Source: Deferribacteres bacterium
Lineage (GTDB): Bacteria > Zhuqueibacterota > Zhuqueibacteria > Zhuqueibacterales > Geothermadaptataceae
DNA length: 64,000 nucleotides
Direction: 5' to 3'
Assembly: GCA_020633675.1 (NCBI GenBank)
Contig: JACKDE010000003.1
Span: forward strand, 496,001-560,000
Below are positions 43,198 through 51,715 of the stretch, in pieces. The translations under genes were made by a program, and so were the position numbers. Each line of letters starts with the position of its first letter. Position 1 is the first letter of the stretch. Below the pieces are notes generated by a model. The model had not been told where the DNA came from. It was given only the letters and a program-made list of their open reading frames with translations, and searched no databases.

Positions 43198-43953
43198 TCA
43201 AATACGCAAACGCTGCAAGTCTTCTGCGAGTTCAATCTTGCCACCATATTGCTGCCGACATGCGCCAACCAAATCGACATTTTCGCAAATGGGGTACATA
43301 TGTGTCAATACAACTTTGTGCGCGTTGGCGGCGGCTGCAATCTTGCCGACCCCGGCCGGTGTTAGATGCGTATCGATTTCTTCATCACCATCAGGGAATG
43401 AGCATTCGATCAGCAGCACATCCACATTCCGGGCCAGCTCAACAATATTTTCACACATCCCGGTGTCTCCAGAATAAGCCAGCGTACGATTGCTTTCGCT
43501 AAAGCGATAGCCATTGGCACCTACGCTGTGTTGCATCGGAAGAGTGAAAATTTCAAGATCATGGTAGTTGAATGTAGTGTCATGCACTTCTGCAAGTTCA
43601 CAATCAAAGGGCAAACTATGCATCCAGTCACCGTGAGCGGCGGCCAGCCGGCTGTACCAGGCACTGAGCCCGGGAGGACCAAAAACCTTCAGAGGCATCG
43701 TGCGCTCGAATTCCGGGCTGAATCGCGTGGCCCATAAAAATGGCGCAAAATCGCCAATATGATCGATGTGCATGTGGCTGATAAAAATGGCACCAACGTC
43801 CCAATAGCTTTTGCCCGCTTCAAGCAAACGGCGCAAACTGCCCGCACCGATGTCGATCAGCATGCTATGGTTTGCAGACTGCAAATGATAGCTGGCCATT
43901 GAGCGCTGCAAAGTTGCGGCACAAGTGCCGGATCCCAAAACTGTTAGTTGCAT
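43198..43953 (-). CDS. Metallo-beta-lactamase-fold hydrolase (RNase Z-like)
   Basis: 251 aa. MBL fold beginning LTVLGSGTCAATLQRSMASY, with metal motif SHMHIDHIGDFAPFLWA (HxHxDH), a further Asp in LAYSGDTG and His in VVLTHMYP. The arrangement resembles RNase Z/AtsA-type members, but the flexible tRNA-binding arm of true RNase Z is not seen, so a small-molecule or cyclic-nucleotide esterase is equally possible. The gene is the first of a minus-strand run leading into tonB, and diverges from the PLP-enzyme gene across 293 bp. Confidence 0.87.
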   Translation of the reverse strand: MQLTVLGSGTCAATLQRSMASYHLQSANHSMLIDIGAGSLRRLLEAGKSYWDVGAIFISHMHIDHIGDFAPFLWATRFSPEFERTMPLKVFGPPGLSAWYSRLAAAHGDWMHSLPFDCELAEVHDTTFNYHDLEIFTLPMQHSVGANGYRFSESNRTLAYSGDTGMCENIVELARNVDVLLIECSFPDGDEEIDTHLTPAGVGKIAAAANAHKVVLTHMYPICENVDLVGACRQQYGGKIELAEDLQRLRI

Positions 43954-44154
43954 GTCATAAGACTTAGTTGTGACGACAAATTGCCCTGTTTTGCTGCATT
44001 ACAGCTACACCGATATCCTCAAAAGGGCATTTGGGCTCATCTAAAACGCCGGACTTCAGCATCATTTTTTGCCGCTGGTTCAGGCGCTAAAATGCTAACC
44101 AATATAGTCATTAACTAACGTAAATCAAGGAAATTAAGCCGTACCAATATTTGC

Positions 44155-44184
44155 TTGACAGTCAGTTAACATTTGCTTTTATAT
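44155..44184 (+). promoter_or_regulatory. Sigma70-type promoter upstream of the PLP-enzyme gene
   Basis: TTGACA (44155-44160), then TTTATA after 17 bp or TTATAT after 18 bp (ending 44184). About 60 bp before the start codon. The -35 is perfect; the -10 is ambiguous in register. Confidence 0.65.
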
Positions 44185-44246
44185 CCTGGCATTAATATAT
44201 TCGCATTTATTTTAATAAACTCGTGTCTCATTAGGGAGGAAGGAAT

Positions 44247-45434
44247 TTGGATCTGTTTGATAAATGCACAGCGTTCACCCGCGCGAACCAGGCCCGAGCT
44301 GAGGGCTGGTATCCCTATTTTAAAGAAATACAGAGTGGAGCCGGCGCAGAGGTGATGGTCGACGGCCGGAAGATGATCATGATTGGCTCGAATAATTATC
44401 TCGGCTTAACGCAGCACCCAAAAGTCCTCGAAGCATCGACAGAAGCTCTGAAAAAGTACGGTTCAGGTTGTACAGGCTCCCGCTTTTTAAACGGGACGCT
44501 GGATATCCATACCAAACTGGAAGAAAAGCTGGCGAATTTCATGAAAACGGAAGCCGCACTTTGCTTTTCAACGGGTTTTCAAACCAACCTCGGTACGGTC
44601 TCTACGATTGTTGGCAAAAGCGACACCATCTATGCTGATCGCGGCAATCATGCCAGCCTGGTCGATGGCAGCCGCCTGGCGATTGGCAAAACCCTGAAAT
44701 ATCGCCACAACGATATGCAGGATCTTGAACGCCTTCTGAATTCAGACAACGGAAAAAATGGCGGTAAATTGATCGCCACAGATGGTGTTTTTAGCATGGA
44801 AGGCGATGTTGTTGATTTGCCGGCGGTGATGAACATCGCGAAAAAGCACAATGCTCGCGTCATGGTCGATGATGCACACTCTATCGGCGTGTTAGGCAAA
44901 AACGGTCGCGGAACCGCTGAACATTATAATATCCCACAAAGCGAAGTCGATTTGGTGATGGGCACGTTCAGCAAATCCTTTGCTTCGCTTGGTGGTTTTA
45001 TTGCGGGTAAAGAGTATGTTGTCGATTATATCAAACATCACTCGCGTCCATTTATTTTTTCCGCCAGCATGCCTCCATCCGCCGTTGCAGCAGTAATCGC
45101 CTCGGTCGATATTATCGAAAATGAACCTGAGCATCTCGCTAAACTCTGGGCCAATACCAACAAGATGAAAAAAGGCTTCGACGAAATGGGTCTGAATACC
45201 GGCGCATCGGCTACCCCTATTATCCCGATCCACATTGGCGATGACATGGCTACATTCGGTTTTTGGAAAGCACTTTTTGAGCATGGCATCTTTGCCAATC
45301 CGTCAATCACCCCCGCTGTCCCCCCGGGACACGGCATCATCCGCACCAGCTACATGGCTACCCATACGGACGAAATTCTCGACCGCGTTCTGGATACCTT
45401 CTACAAGCTGGGCAAACAATTCGACCTGATTTAA
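44247..45434 (+). CDS. Alpha-oxoamine synthase, serine palmitoyltransferase-like
   Basis: 395 aa PLP-dependent enzyme condensing an amino acid with an acyl-CoA. Motifs: IGSNNYLGLTQHPKV, GSGCTGSRFLNGT, CFSTGFQTNLG, DRGNHASLVDG, MVDDAHSIGVLGKNGRG, the PLP Lys in GTFSKSFASLGGF, and a C-terminal ITPAVPPGHGIIRTSYMATH. The last segment resembles bacterial serine palmitoyltransferases more than KBL or BioF, but these cannot be separated firmly by eye. TTG start with GGAGG seven bases upstream. A strong terminator follows, then a GNAT-like gene that may act on the product. Confidence 0.88.
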   Translation: MDLFDKCTAFTRANQARAEGWYPYFKEIQSGAGAEVMVDGRKMIMIGSNNYLGLTQHPKVLEASTEALKKYGSGCTGSRFLNGTLDIHTKLEEKLANFMKTEAALCFSTGFQTNLGTVSTIVGKSDTIYADRGNHASLVDGSRLAIGKTLKYRHNDMQDLERLLNSDNGKNGGKLIATDGVFSMEGDVVDLPAVMNIAKKHNARVMVDDAHSIGVLGKNGRGTAEHYNIPQSEVDLVMGTFSKSFASLGGFIAGKEYVVDYIKHHSRPFIFSASMPPSAVAAVIASVDIIENEPEHLAKLWANTNKMKKGFDEMGLNTGASATPIIPIHIGDDMATFGFWKALFEHGIFANPSITPAVPPGHGIIRTSYMATHTDEILDRVLDTFYKLGKQFDLI

Positions 45435-45451
45435 TCCACTCTTCAAATATG

Positions 45452-45490
45452 AAAAAGGCTGTGCGCGTGTGCAGCCTTTTTGCTTTATTG
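45452..45490 (+). terminator. Intrinsic terminator after the PLP-enzyme gene
   Basis: Perfect 10-bp stem AAAAAGGCTG (45452-45461) with CAGCCTTTTT (45472-45481), 10-nt loop, followed by GCTTTATTG. It begins 17 bp after the stop codon. Confidence 0.85.
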
Positions 45491-45499
45491 AGGCAAAAA

Positions 45500-46618
45500 A
45501 TGACACAAATCGACGTTAAAAAAGTATCGGCGAAATCCGACCTAATGAGCTTTATCAGGTTTCCTTGGGAAATTTATCACGGCGATCCAAACTGGGTGCC
45601 ACCGCTGATGATGGATATGAAAACGTTGCTGAACCGTGAAAAAAATCCGTTTTTCCGGCACAGCAAAGCCGATTACTTTTTGGCTTACAAAGAAGGCAAA
45701 ATTGTTGGGCGGATTGCGGCTATTTTAAACAATAACCACAACTCGTTCCATGAAGAAAACGTCGGTTTTTTTGGCTTTTTTGAGGCGATTCAAGATCAGG
45801 AAGTGACGAATGCACTGCTGCAGCAGGTCGAAGCATGGGCACGGTCGCACCAACTTGACCTGGTTCGAGGCCCGATGAATTTCTCTACCAACGACACCTG
45901 CGGCATGCTGGTCGATGGTTATGATTTGCCACCGATGATCATGATGACGTACAATCCCACCTATTACAACGACCTGCTTGAGCAAGCAGGCTATGAAAAA
46001 GCCCAGGATTTGCTTGCCTATCGACAATTTACCGCACAGGGGTTCAATCCGAGGCTTCGAAGAATTGCCCAATCTGCCCGCGAGATACCAGGCCTGAAAG
46101 TGCGCCATTTGAATATGAAAAAATTCTGGGATGAAGTGAGGTTGATTCAGAAAATATACAACGAAGCGTGGAGTAAAAACTGGGGATTTGTGCCGATGAC
46201 CGATCAAGAAATCCATCACTTGGCCAAGGAACTCAAGCCAGTTGTGGATGCGCGCTATGTCTATCTGGCTGAGATCGATGGCGAGCCGGCCGCCTTTGCA
46301 CTATCGTTACCAGATTACAACCAGGCACTGATCAAAATCAACGGCAGACTGCTGCCATTTGGCATCCTCAAACTCCTGCATTATTCGCGCAAAATCGATG
46401 CGCTGCGCGTGATGATTTTAGGCGTGGTGAGCAGATTCCAGAGCAGCGGCCTGGGCGCCCTGCTCTATGAAATGACCTACGATAACGCCGCAAAACACGG
46501 CGTAAAGTATGGCGAGTTTTCGTGGATATTGGAGTCGAACAAGCCCATGAACTCGGCTGCGAAAATCATGGGCGGTGAAGTCTACAAAAGATACCGGGTG
46601 TACGAGAAACAGCTTTAA
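45500..46618 (+). CDS. Large GNAT-like N-acyltransferase, possible ceramide synthase
   Basis: 372 aa from the ATG at 45500 (GAGG six bases upstream); an earlier frame start lies within the terminator hairpin and is rejected. The fold reads like a GNAT: FPWEIYHGDPNWVPPLMMD, AYKEGKIVGRIAAILN, RGPMNFSTNDTCGMLVDG, MTYNPTYYNDLLEQAGYEK, then a second half with YVYLAEIDGEPAAFALSLP and RFQSSGLGALLYEMTYDNA. Proteins of this type often sit beside serine palmitoyltransferase genes, and some GNAT-like enzymes acylate the sphingoid base in bacteria. That role is inferred from the neighbour only. Confidence 0.8.
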   Translation: MTQIDVKKVSAKSDLMSFIRFPWEIYHGDPNWVPPLMMDMKTLLNREKNPFFRHSKADYFLAYKEGKIVGRIAAILNNNHNSFHEENVGFFGFFEAIQDQEVTNALLQQVEAWARSHQLDLVRGPMNFSTNDTCGMLVDGYDLPPMIMMTYNPTYYNDLLEQAGYEKAQDLLAYRQFTAQGFNPRLRRIAQSAREIPGLKVRHLNMKKFWDEVRLIQKIYNEAWSKNWGFVPMTDQEIHHLAKELKPVVDARYVYLAEIDGEPAAFALSLPDYNQALIKINGRLLPFGILKLLHYSRKIDALRVMILGVVSRFQSSGLGALLYEMTYDNAAKHGVKYGEFSWILESNKPMNSAAKIMGGEVYKRYRVYEKQL

Positions 46619-46953
46619 ATCCAGTACAGAATTCGTCCGCAGCCTTCACAAGTTATCACTTCCTGATCGCGTTGTGCGAGAGTAATCAGATAGGTCGGCA
46701 GCTTCATAAAGCAACCGGAACAGGTGTCATCGATCACCGGAACAATAGCGCGCTTATATCGGGCGCGCAGCCGTTCGTACAAACCTACCAGCGGCTTGTT
46801 AATTTTTTCAATTAACTCGTTGCGGCCGCCTTCGAGTTTTTCCTTGCCTTCCTGCTGCATATCGAACCCAAGCTTCATCACTTCATCCAACTCCTGCAAC
46901 ATGATATCCAAATCTTGCAAGGCGACAAGCAATTCGATTTGATTCTTGATCAT
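46615..46953 (-). CDS. Short C4-type zinc-ribbon protein
   Basis: 112 aa. An N-terminal coiled-coil helix (VALQDLDIMLQELDEVMKLG) leads to a C-terminal zinc ribbon with two Cys pairs, CSGCFMKLP and CEGCGRIL. Family members are usually about 240 aa with a long two-helix coil; here the coil is much shortened. The function is uncertain, with nucleic-acid binding often suggested. It is the last gene of an operon with ptsN and manC and ends 4 bp inside the convergent GNAT-like gene. Confidence 0.82.
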   Translation of the reverse strand: MIKNQIELLVALQDLDIMLQELDEVMKLGFDMQQEGKEKLEGGRNELIEKINKPLVGLYERLRARYKRAIVPVIDDTCSGCFMKLPTYLITLAQRDQEVITCEGCGRILYWI

Positions 46954-46974
46954 ATTCTTCTCTCACAATTTGCG

Positions 46975-47433
46975 TTAGTCAGTTAAAATTTGCTTAAACT
47001 CTTCAAAGGTTTGGGTATTCAACAGGCGCTCGCGGTTTTTTTCCTGACTGAGGAACTCAACCAGTGTGCCGAGCATAGGCAAGTATTTGTTTTTCTCTTC
47101 GGAAGGTGGTGCAACGATCAGAAAGATCAACTTAACAGGCTCTTTGTCGATCGAGTTCCAGTCGATGCCGGCAGACGTTTTGCCAAAAGCCACAGTCAGT
47201 TCTGCAGTTGCAGTCGTCCGTCCGTGGGGAATCGCGATGCCGTGGCCGATGCCGGTGCTACCGACGCTCTCCCGGCGCTGCAGCATTTCGATCAGGATAT
47301 CGCGATTACGGATCAAGTCAGAATCAACAAATTTGTCAGCTAATTCTTCCAAAGCACCCTGCTTGGTCGTCGCTTGCAGCTCAGCGATAAACCTTTTTTC
47401 GCTAAAGTAGGGCAAAATTTCAGCAAATTCCAT
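46975..47433 (-). CDS. ptsN: PTS IIA-like nitrogen regulatory protein (PtsN)
   Basis: 152 aa, whole-length fructose/mannitol-type EIIA domain. The phosphorylated His lies in GIGHGIAIPHGRT (about 71-72 region). Other conserved parts: LVDSDLI-like region, RRESVGSTGIG, VKLIFLIVAPPSEEKNKYLPMLGTLV. No EIIB/EIIC is nearby, so it is a regulatory rather than sugar-transport PTS component. Its start overlaps the stop of the 90-aa gene (TAATG), indicating coupling. Confidence 0.93.
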   Translation of the reverse strand: MEFAEILPYFSEKRFIAELQATTKQGALEELADKFVDSDLIRNRDILIEMLQRRESVGSTGIGHGIAIPHGRTTATAELTVAFGKTSAGIDWNSIDKEPVKLIFLIVAPPSEEKNKYLPMLGTLVEFLSQEKNRERLLNTQTFEEFKQILTD

Positions 47434-47705
47434 TAATCCTCCTGGTAACTTTGGGTCGTGTCGTGCTTCTCGATCAATTTACGAACCGCCGGGACGATAA
47501 AAACGCCCGACAAATCTTCCTGGGCAAGCTCATTTGCAATCACGGCGATGCGCTGCGGAGGTTCTAAGCTGCGGTTGACGATCATGAGGCGTTTATCGCC
47601 GATCCGGCAAATACCGCCTTGAAAATCGCCCTTTTCATAGCGCAATTCGATACCGAGTTGCGAGACAATGCTCTCGAGGCTCTCTAATTGTTCGGTTTCA
47701 ACCAT
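47433..47705 (-). CDS. Conserved-looking 90-aa protein of unknown function
   Basis: 90 aa, mixed alpha/beta composition without signal or membrane segment: IVSQLGIELRYEKGDFQGGI, CRIGDKRLMIVNRSLEPPQ, RIAVIANELAQEDLSGVFIV. The family was not recognised. It looks like a genuine gene because it is 12 bp from manC and its stop overlaps the ptsN start. A small cytoplasmic regulator or adaptor of PtsN is one guess. Confidence 0.75.
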   Translation of the reverse strand: MVETEQLESLESIVSQLGIELRYEKGDFQGGICRIGDKRLMIVNRSLEPPQRIAVIANELAQEDLSGVFIVPAVRKLIEKHDTTQSYQED

Positions 47706-47717
47706 ATAGCAAATGAA

Positions 47718-48788
47718 TTACAATAAGTGATTCGCTTTCTTGCGTTTCAATAAATCAACAACATCCTTGACATTCTGCGCTTTTTCCTGAGAGCAGATCA
47801 ACAAGGCATCACCGGTGTCAACGACGATAAGGTCACTCACACCAATCATCGCGACCGTCTTGTCTTGTGCATCGACCAAGCAATTCTTGCTGTCGAGCAA
47901 TATATGTTGTGAATCGGTGGCGTTGCCATCTTCATCATGCTGCAGGACTTTATAGACCTCCCCCCAGCTGCCGAGATCGTTCCAGCGAAAATCACCGGGC
48001 ACAACAGCGACATCGCGCGCATGTTCCATGACGCCATAATCGATGCTCACGCTCTTCGTTTGACGATAAACCTGCTCGATGACTTCATCTTGATCCGGCG
48101 TCCCGATCGCGGGTGCTATCGTCGTCAGCCCCTGGTGCAGATCAGGTAAGTGCTCTTCCAATTCTTGCAAAATTGAAGATAACTTCCACACAAATATACC
48201 GCTGTTCCACAGAAATTCACCACACTCAACGAAACGGCACGCCGTTTCATAGTTTGGCTTTTCAGCAAAAGCTTTGACCCGGTAGGCCCAGCCATTTTCA
48301 GATTCAATTTTTTCAGAAGTGTGCTGAATATAGCCATAGCCCGTAGCTGGAAAAGTTGGCTTCATTCCAATGGTAACCAAGGCGTCCGAATTCTTGGCCA
48401 CATCCGCGGCTTGCTGAAGCTGCTCGATGAAGCGCTCTTCATCTTCGATAAGATGATCCGCCGGCAACACAATTGCAACCGCGTCTGGATCTTTTTTATG
48501 CAAAAACAGGCTGCCAAGCCCGATGCATGGTGCTGTATTTTTGCCGTATGGTTCGATAATGAAATTTTCAGAGGGGATGTTTGGCAATTGTTCGACTGTT
48601 TTTTCAAGCTGTGCTTTTGTAGTAACAACCAGTACATTTTCGGGAGGGATTATTGAGCTTAGGCGGCCAATCGTTTGTTGGATCATTGTTTGTTGGCCAT
48701 AAATATTCAGAAGCTGCTTCGGGTGACTTGCTCTGCTGCGTGGCCAAAATCTGGTGCCACTGCCGCCAGCCATAATTAGTGCAAACAT
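47718..48788 (-). CDS. manC: Mannose-1-phosphate guanylyltransferase
   Basis: 356 aa, monofunctional form without the C-terminal isomerase. Makes GDP-mannose from mannose-1-phosphate and GTP. N-terminal nucleotide motif MAGGSGTRFWPRSRASHPKQLL, IEPYGKNTAPCIGL, LPADHLIEDEE, AFAEKPNYETA, LWNSGIFVWK, SIDYGVMEHARDVAVVPGDF and WNDLGSWGEV all match the family. The ATG at 48788 is used; a TTG 18 bp upstream is possible. It may feed the EPS or other glycans; it heads the operon with the 90-aa protein, ptsN and the zinc-ribbon gene. Confidence 0.95.
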   Translation of the reverse strand: MFALIMAGGSGTRFWPRSRASHPKQLLNIYGQQTMIQQTIGRLSSIIPPENVLVVTTKAQLEKTVEQLPNIPSENFIIEPYGKNTAPCIGLGSLFLHKKDPDAVAIVLPADHLIEDEERFIEQLQQAADVAKNSDALVTIGMKPTFPATGYGYIQHTSEKIESENGWAYRVKAFAEKPNYETACRFVECGEFLWNSGIFVWKLSSILQELEEHLPDLHQGLTTIAPAIGTPDQDEVIEQVYRQTKSVSIDYGVMEHARDVAVVPGDFRWNDLGSWGEVYKVLQHDEDGNATDSQHILLDSKNCLVDAQDKTVAMIGVSDLIVVDTGDALLICSQEKAQNVKDVVDLLKRKKANHLL

Positions 48789-48908
48789 GTGTTGAATTTT
48801 TCCCAAAAGTTGAAGTGCAAAGAAATTGATCCTTTTCGATCGGTGTTTGAATAAATCAATATTGGAAACGCTGAAATAAACCGCCCTAAGAATGAAAAGG
48901 CGAGCACA

Positions 48909-49385
48909 TCAATCGTGTTCACCTTCATAAACGAGCACGCCGGTTGCCAGCGATGCGAAATATTGTCCAAGGTAGTGCTTTTTCAGACTTGACAAGGAAG
49001 AAAAGAGCGAAATGAATTCGAGCCACTCTTCGCCAAGCACCCAGCGCAACGGCGCCAGCCGGGTATGCAGCCAATATTGCCAAAGCTCACGCCAGCACGC
49101 ATAGCGAAATTTCAGATCGGGTGAACACCCCGGGAACAAATCATCCCACAAAACTTCCAGCGTCGTGTTGTGAATTTCGATCGCCATTTCGTCCGGGCGA
49201 AATTGACTGCACGGGCCTGTCGAGCCGACTATGGTTGAGTCGAATTCAAAAAACTTAACGGAGATTCCCTGGTCTGCCGCAATCACAAATGGATTCGGTC
49301 CGAGCCCTTTGTTGATCAATCCCCATAGCTGATTTACCTTGTTGTGAAGAATCTCCTTTTCAGCAGCTTCCCACATTTCTTCCAT
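48909..49385 (-). CDS. Hypothetical protein, 158 aa
   Basis: 158 aa from the ATG at 49385, which has AAGG close upstream. Soluble, with an N-terminal helical segment (MEEMWEAAEKEILHNKVNQ), a central part with FVIAADQGISVKFFEFDS and a Trp-rich end (YACWRELWQYWLHTRLAPL). No recognised family, signal or membrane helix. It is 120 bp upstream of manC on the same strand and about 104 bp downstream of the charged-tail membrane protein. Confidence 0.65.
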   Translation of the reverse strand: MEEMWEAAEKEILHNKVNQLWGLINKGLGPNPFVIAADQGISVKFFEFDSTIVGSTGPCSQFRPDEMAIEIHNTTLEVLWDDLFPGCSPDLKFRYACWRELWQYWLHTRLAPLRWVLGEEWLEFISLFSSLSSLKKHYLGQYFASLATGVLVYEGEHD

Positions 49386-49489
49386 TACCTTATTGCACCT
49401 AAATCTGCGAACCACAAAAATGTAATAATATTTAAACACTCATCGGATGTCAAGCGGAATGAAACCGAATCAGCCTTCAAACAGTCATC

Positions 49490-50809
49490 CTACGCATCAT
49501 TTTCTTTCTCTGTCGCATCGGACTTGGTTTGCCTATTTTCACCATTTCCAGATGATGTGCCGTTTTCAGCATTTTTTTTCGGAAGCTTTGCAGCAGATTT
49601 CACTCGCTTTCGACCAAATTTGGTTGGATCGAGCTCGCCGCTGTCCTGTTTGGATATAGGATTGCTTTGACTCGAATTCTTTGCTGTATCTTCCGCACTC
49701 GCGGCGGCACCTTCGAGTGTCTTCGCGTCAGGCTTTTTGCCGCGACGCTTGCGACCGTAAGCCGGTTTCGCTCTTTGTTCATCATTTGCTTTTGACTGTT
49801 TTTCCGATCGCGTTTCAATGGTTTCCTGGTTTGCATCCTGCTCAGAAACTGGCACCGGATTTTTCTTTTCCTCTTCCTCGCGGGTTCGGTGTCGTCGGCT
49901 TTGCTCAGGGCGATTGGTGCGGCGAGGGCGCTGTTGCCGCGACGACGATCGGCTTTTTTGTGGAGAAGAATTCTCTGTGCGTGTTTCGGTATGCTCTTTG
50001 GCTCGCTCTTCCTGTGGTTGACTCGTTCTTCCCGTGCGGGCCTGGCTTCTTTGTGGGCGGCGATTGTCCCTTTCCTGTCTGTGGCCACGATCATCCTGGC
50101 TGGAACGCCTCGAATAGTCTTGCTTGTTGTTCGAGCGTTGACGCCCATCCCCACGACTTCTGCCAGAGCGTCTATCTTCACCATGTCGGGGGCGTCGGCC
50201 ACCGCGATGTGGGGGAGCGAGTTCAGTCCATGGCGTTGCTGTTTTAGCGATCGGTCGTCCGATCAAAATAAGTAGGGCCAGTATGCCAAAACCGAGCATG
50301 CCAAAAACAAGGTCTGGTACGAATACCAGCCCAAGCACAAAAAGGGTCAGACTGACCGCGTAGAACAAGTCAGCGAGAAACTCACGCTTCTGCATGACAC
50401 GTGATTTGCCGTAGAGTGGACGGATGAAATGAATTTGCTGAACCCAACCGGTCCACGAAGCCAATGCAATCATGCCAAAAAAGATCGCAAGACTGAGGTG
50501 TACATTGCCTGCCATGGGTAATGCTTGCAGCCAAAGCACGGATAACAGCAACAGGACAATCCTTGCAAGACCAATCAGATAAACCCAATCGCTTTTAACT
50601 TTTGAGGATGTGTACAATTCTGAATTGCGCCACCAGCCATGAAAAATGGCAAAAAACGTAAAAACGAAGACCATTGCCTGCGTCAGCCAATTGCTCACGT
50701 TCGAGAAAGCTGCGTTGATGGAAAGCAGCAATGCCAGCACTGAAGTGCCAAGCACAATATTTGAAAATTGATAAAGAAAAGCGCGATGCTTGTTTTCTTT
50801 CAAATCCAT
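49490..50809 (-). CDS. Polytopic membrane protein with long charged tail
   Basis: 439 aa from the ATG at 50809 (AAGGA nine bases upstream). Residues 1-205 contain about six hydrophobic helices (for example FLYQFSNIVLGTSVLALLLS and LIGLARIVLLLLSVLWLQAL). From about 208 to the end is a low-complexity, probably disordered tail dominated by Arg, Lys, Glu, Gln, Ser and Asp, with stretches such as RRPRHGEDRRSGRSRGDGRQ and REEEEKKNPVPV, and a conserved-looking TKFGRKRVKSAAKLPKK near the end. The tail resembles RNA- or polyanion-binding regions. No known family was recognised. Confidence 0.78.
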   Translation of the reverse strand: MDLKENKHRAFLYQFSNIVLGTSVLALLLSINAAFSNVSNWLTQAMVFVFTFFAIFHGWWRNSELYTSSKVKSDWVYLIGLARIVLLLLSVLWLQALPMAGNVHLSLAIFFGMIALASWTGWVQQIHFIRPLYGKSRVMQKREFLADLFYAVSLTLFVLGLVFVPDLVFGMLGFGILALLILIGRPIAKTATPWTELAPPHRGGRRPRHGEDRRSGRSRGDGRQRSNNKQDYSRRSSQDDRGHRQERDNRRPQRSQARTGRTSQPQEERAKEHTETRTENSSPQKSRSSSRQQRPRRTNRPEQSRRHRTREEEEKKNPVPVSEQDANQETIETRSEKQSKANDEQRAKPAYGRKRRGKKPDAKTLEGAAASAEDTAKNSSQSNPISKQDSGELDPTKFGRKRVKSAAKLPKKNAENGTSSGNGENRQTKSDATEKENDA

Positions 50810-51715
50810 TTGTGAAATCCTTGATAAATAAATAACATTTGCCCTTGATTTCCGGGCACTGATTGTCGGTGTGATCGCGTTTTGGAGAGATAAGTATGTA
50901 ACTTTTGCGGGACGTTTGAAAGACATGTGGCAGGCAGTTCAGGCAAGCTAAAAGCCAATTAAAAATTCAAGCTTGCAACACGGCATTTTGCACATACACA
51001 AAATCGCTGATTCCTGGCATTCGCACGGCAAATGCATTCGGAATGAACTCTTCATTTTATTGATTGAACATATGCGAATACAAGATTCTATCCAGCTCTG
51101 CAAGCTGAAATGCAGATCGATATCGCTCTGTCGTCTCATTATCGAATTGTCAGTGCAAGCGGCTTCACAGGTAAGAAATCATAGTTCAAAGATTTGATCG
51201 TCTGCGACATCAATATCTCGAATGGCATCAGACCAGCAAGAATTGTGTACTTAAAGCAGCATTGCTTTTTGTTTTCGAAGAATGGGGTTGGCCAAAAACT
51301 TTTCGTTCCATTCTGCGCCATGCACTCCTCTCCACAAGCGCGCGCAACGCCCACAATTCAAAGTCCACCCTTAATAAGTAAAATCTTCGCCCGGATACTT
51401 CGTCCGGCAATTTCTCAAACTTGGATAATAATTCGCTCCGCTCATCATGACAAGATGAGAAAGGGAATGAACATCAGGAAACAGATTATGATTTCAGAGC
51501 CTGTTGTGAACACTGAAAGCTGCCAAAATTTCAGCGTGGTTTGTAGGCCTTTTCAGGTTTTACGATAATCAACAAAAGTTATTTTATCTGATCGATCACT
51601 ATCAAAGAACGTATTTTATAGCTTGCACCTCCATTTTTTAATACTGGTAACAAGTTGCAAAATAACTAATTATTTACTCTCGATCAACAAGAAATTCTCA
51701 GGCGCAGGCCGGAAG
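50810..51715. other. Gene-free stretch
   Basis: About 900 bp, AT-rich toward 51600-51700, with only short frames that lack ribosome-binding sites and family features. No tRNA, strong terminator or repeat was recognised. Minus-strand promoter elements for the charged-tail membrane protein are expected here, but none is clear. Confidence 0.45.

Noticed and set aside
45449..45499. Upstream extension of the GNAT-like gene to an ATG at 45449
   Set aside because: The codons lie within a strong intrinsic terminator; the ATG at 45500 has its own GAGG site and begins the conserved sequence.
49681..50247. 188-aa plus-strand frame opposite the charged-tail membrane protein
   Set aside because: Antisense of the repetitive Arg/Glu-rich tail; Cys/Phe-rich product with no family.
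51194..51568. 124-aa plus-strand frame in the 50810-51715 gap
   Set aside because: No ribosome-binding site, mixed composition, no recognisable domain.
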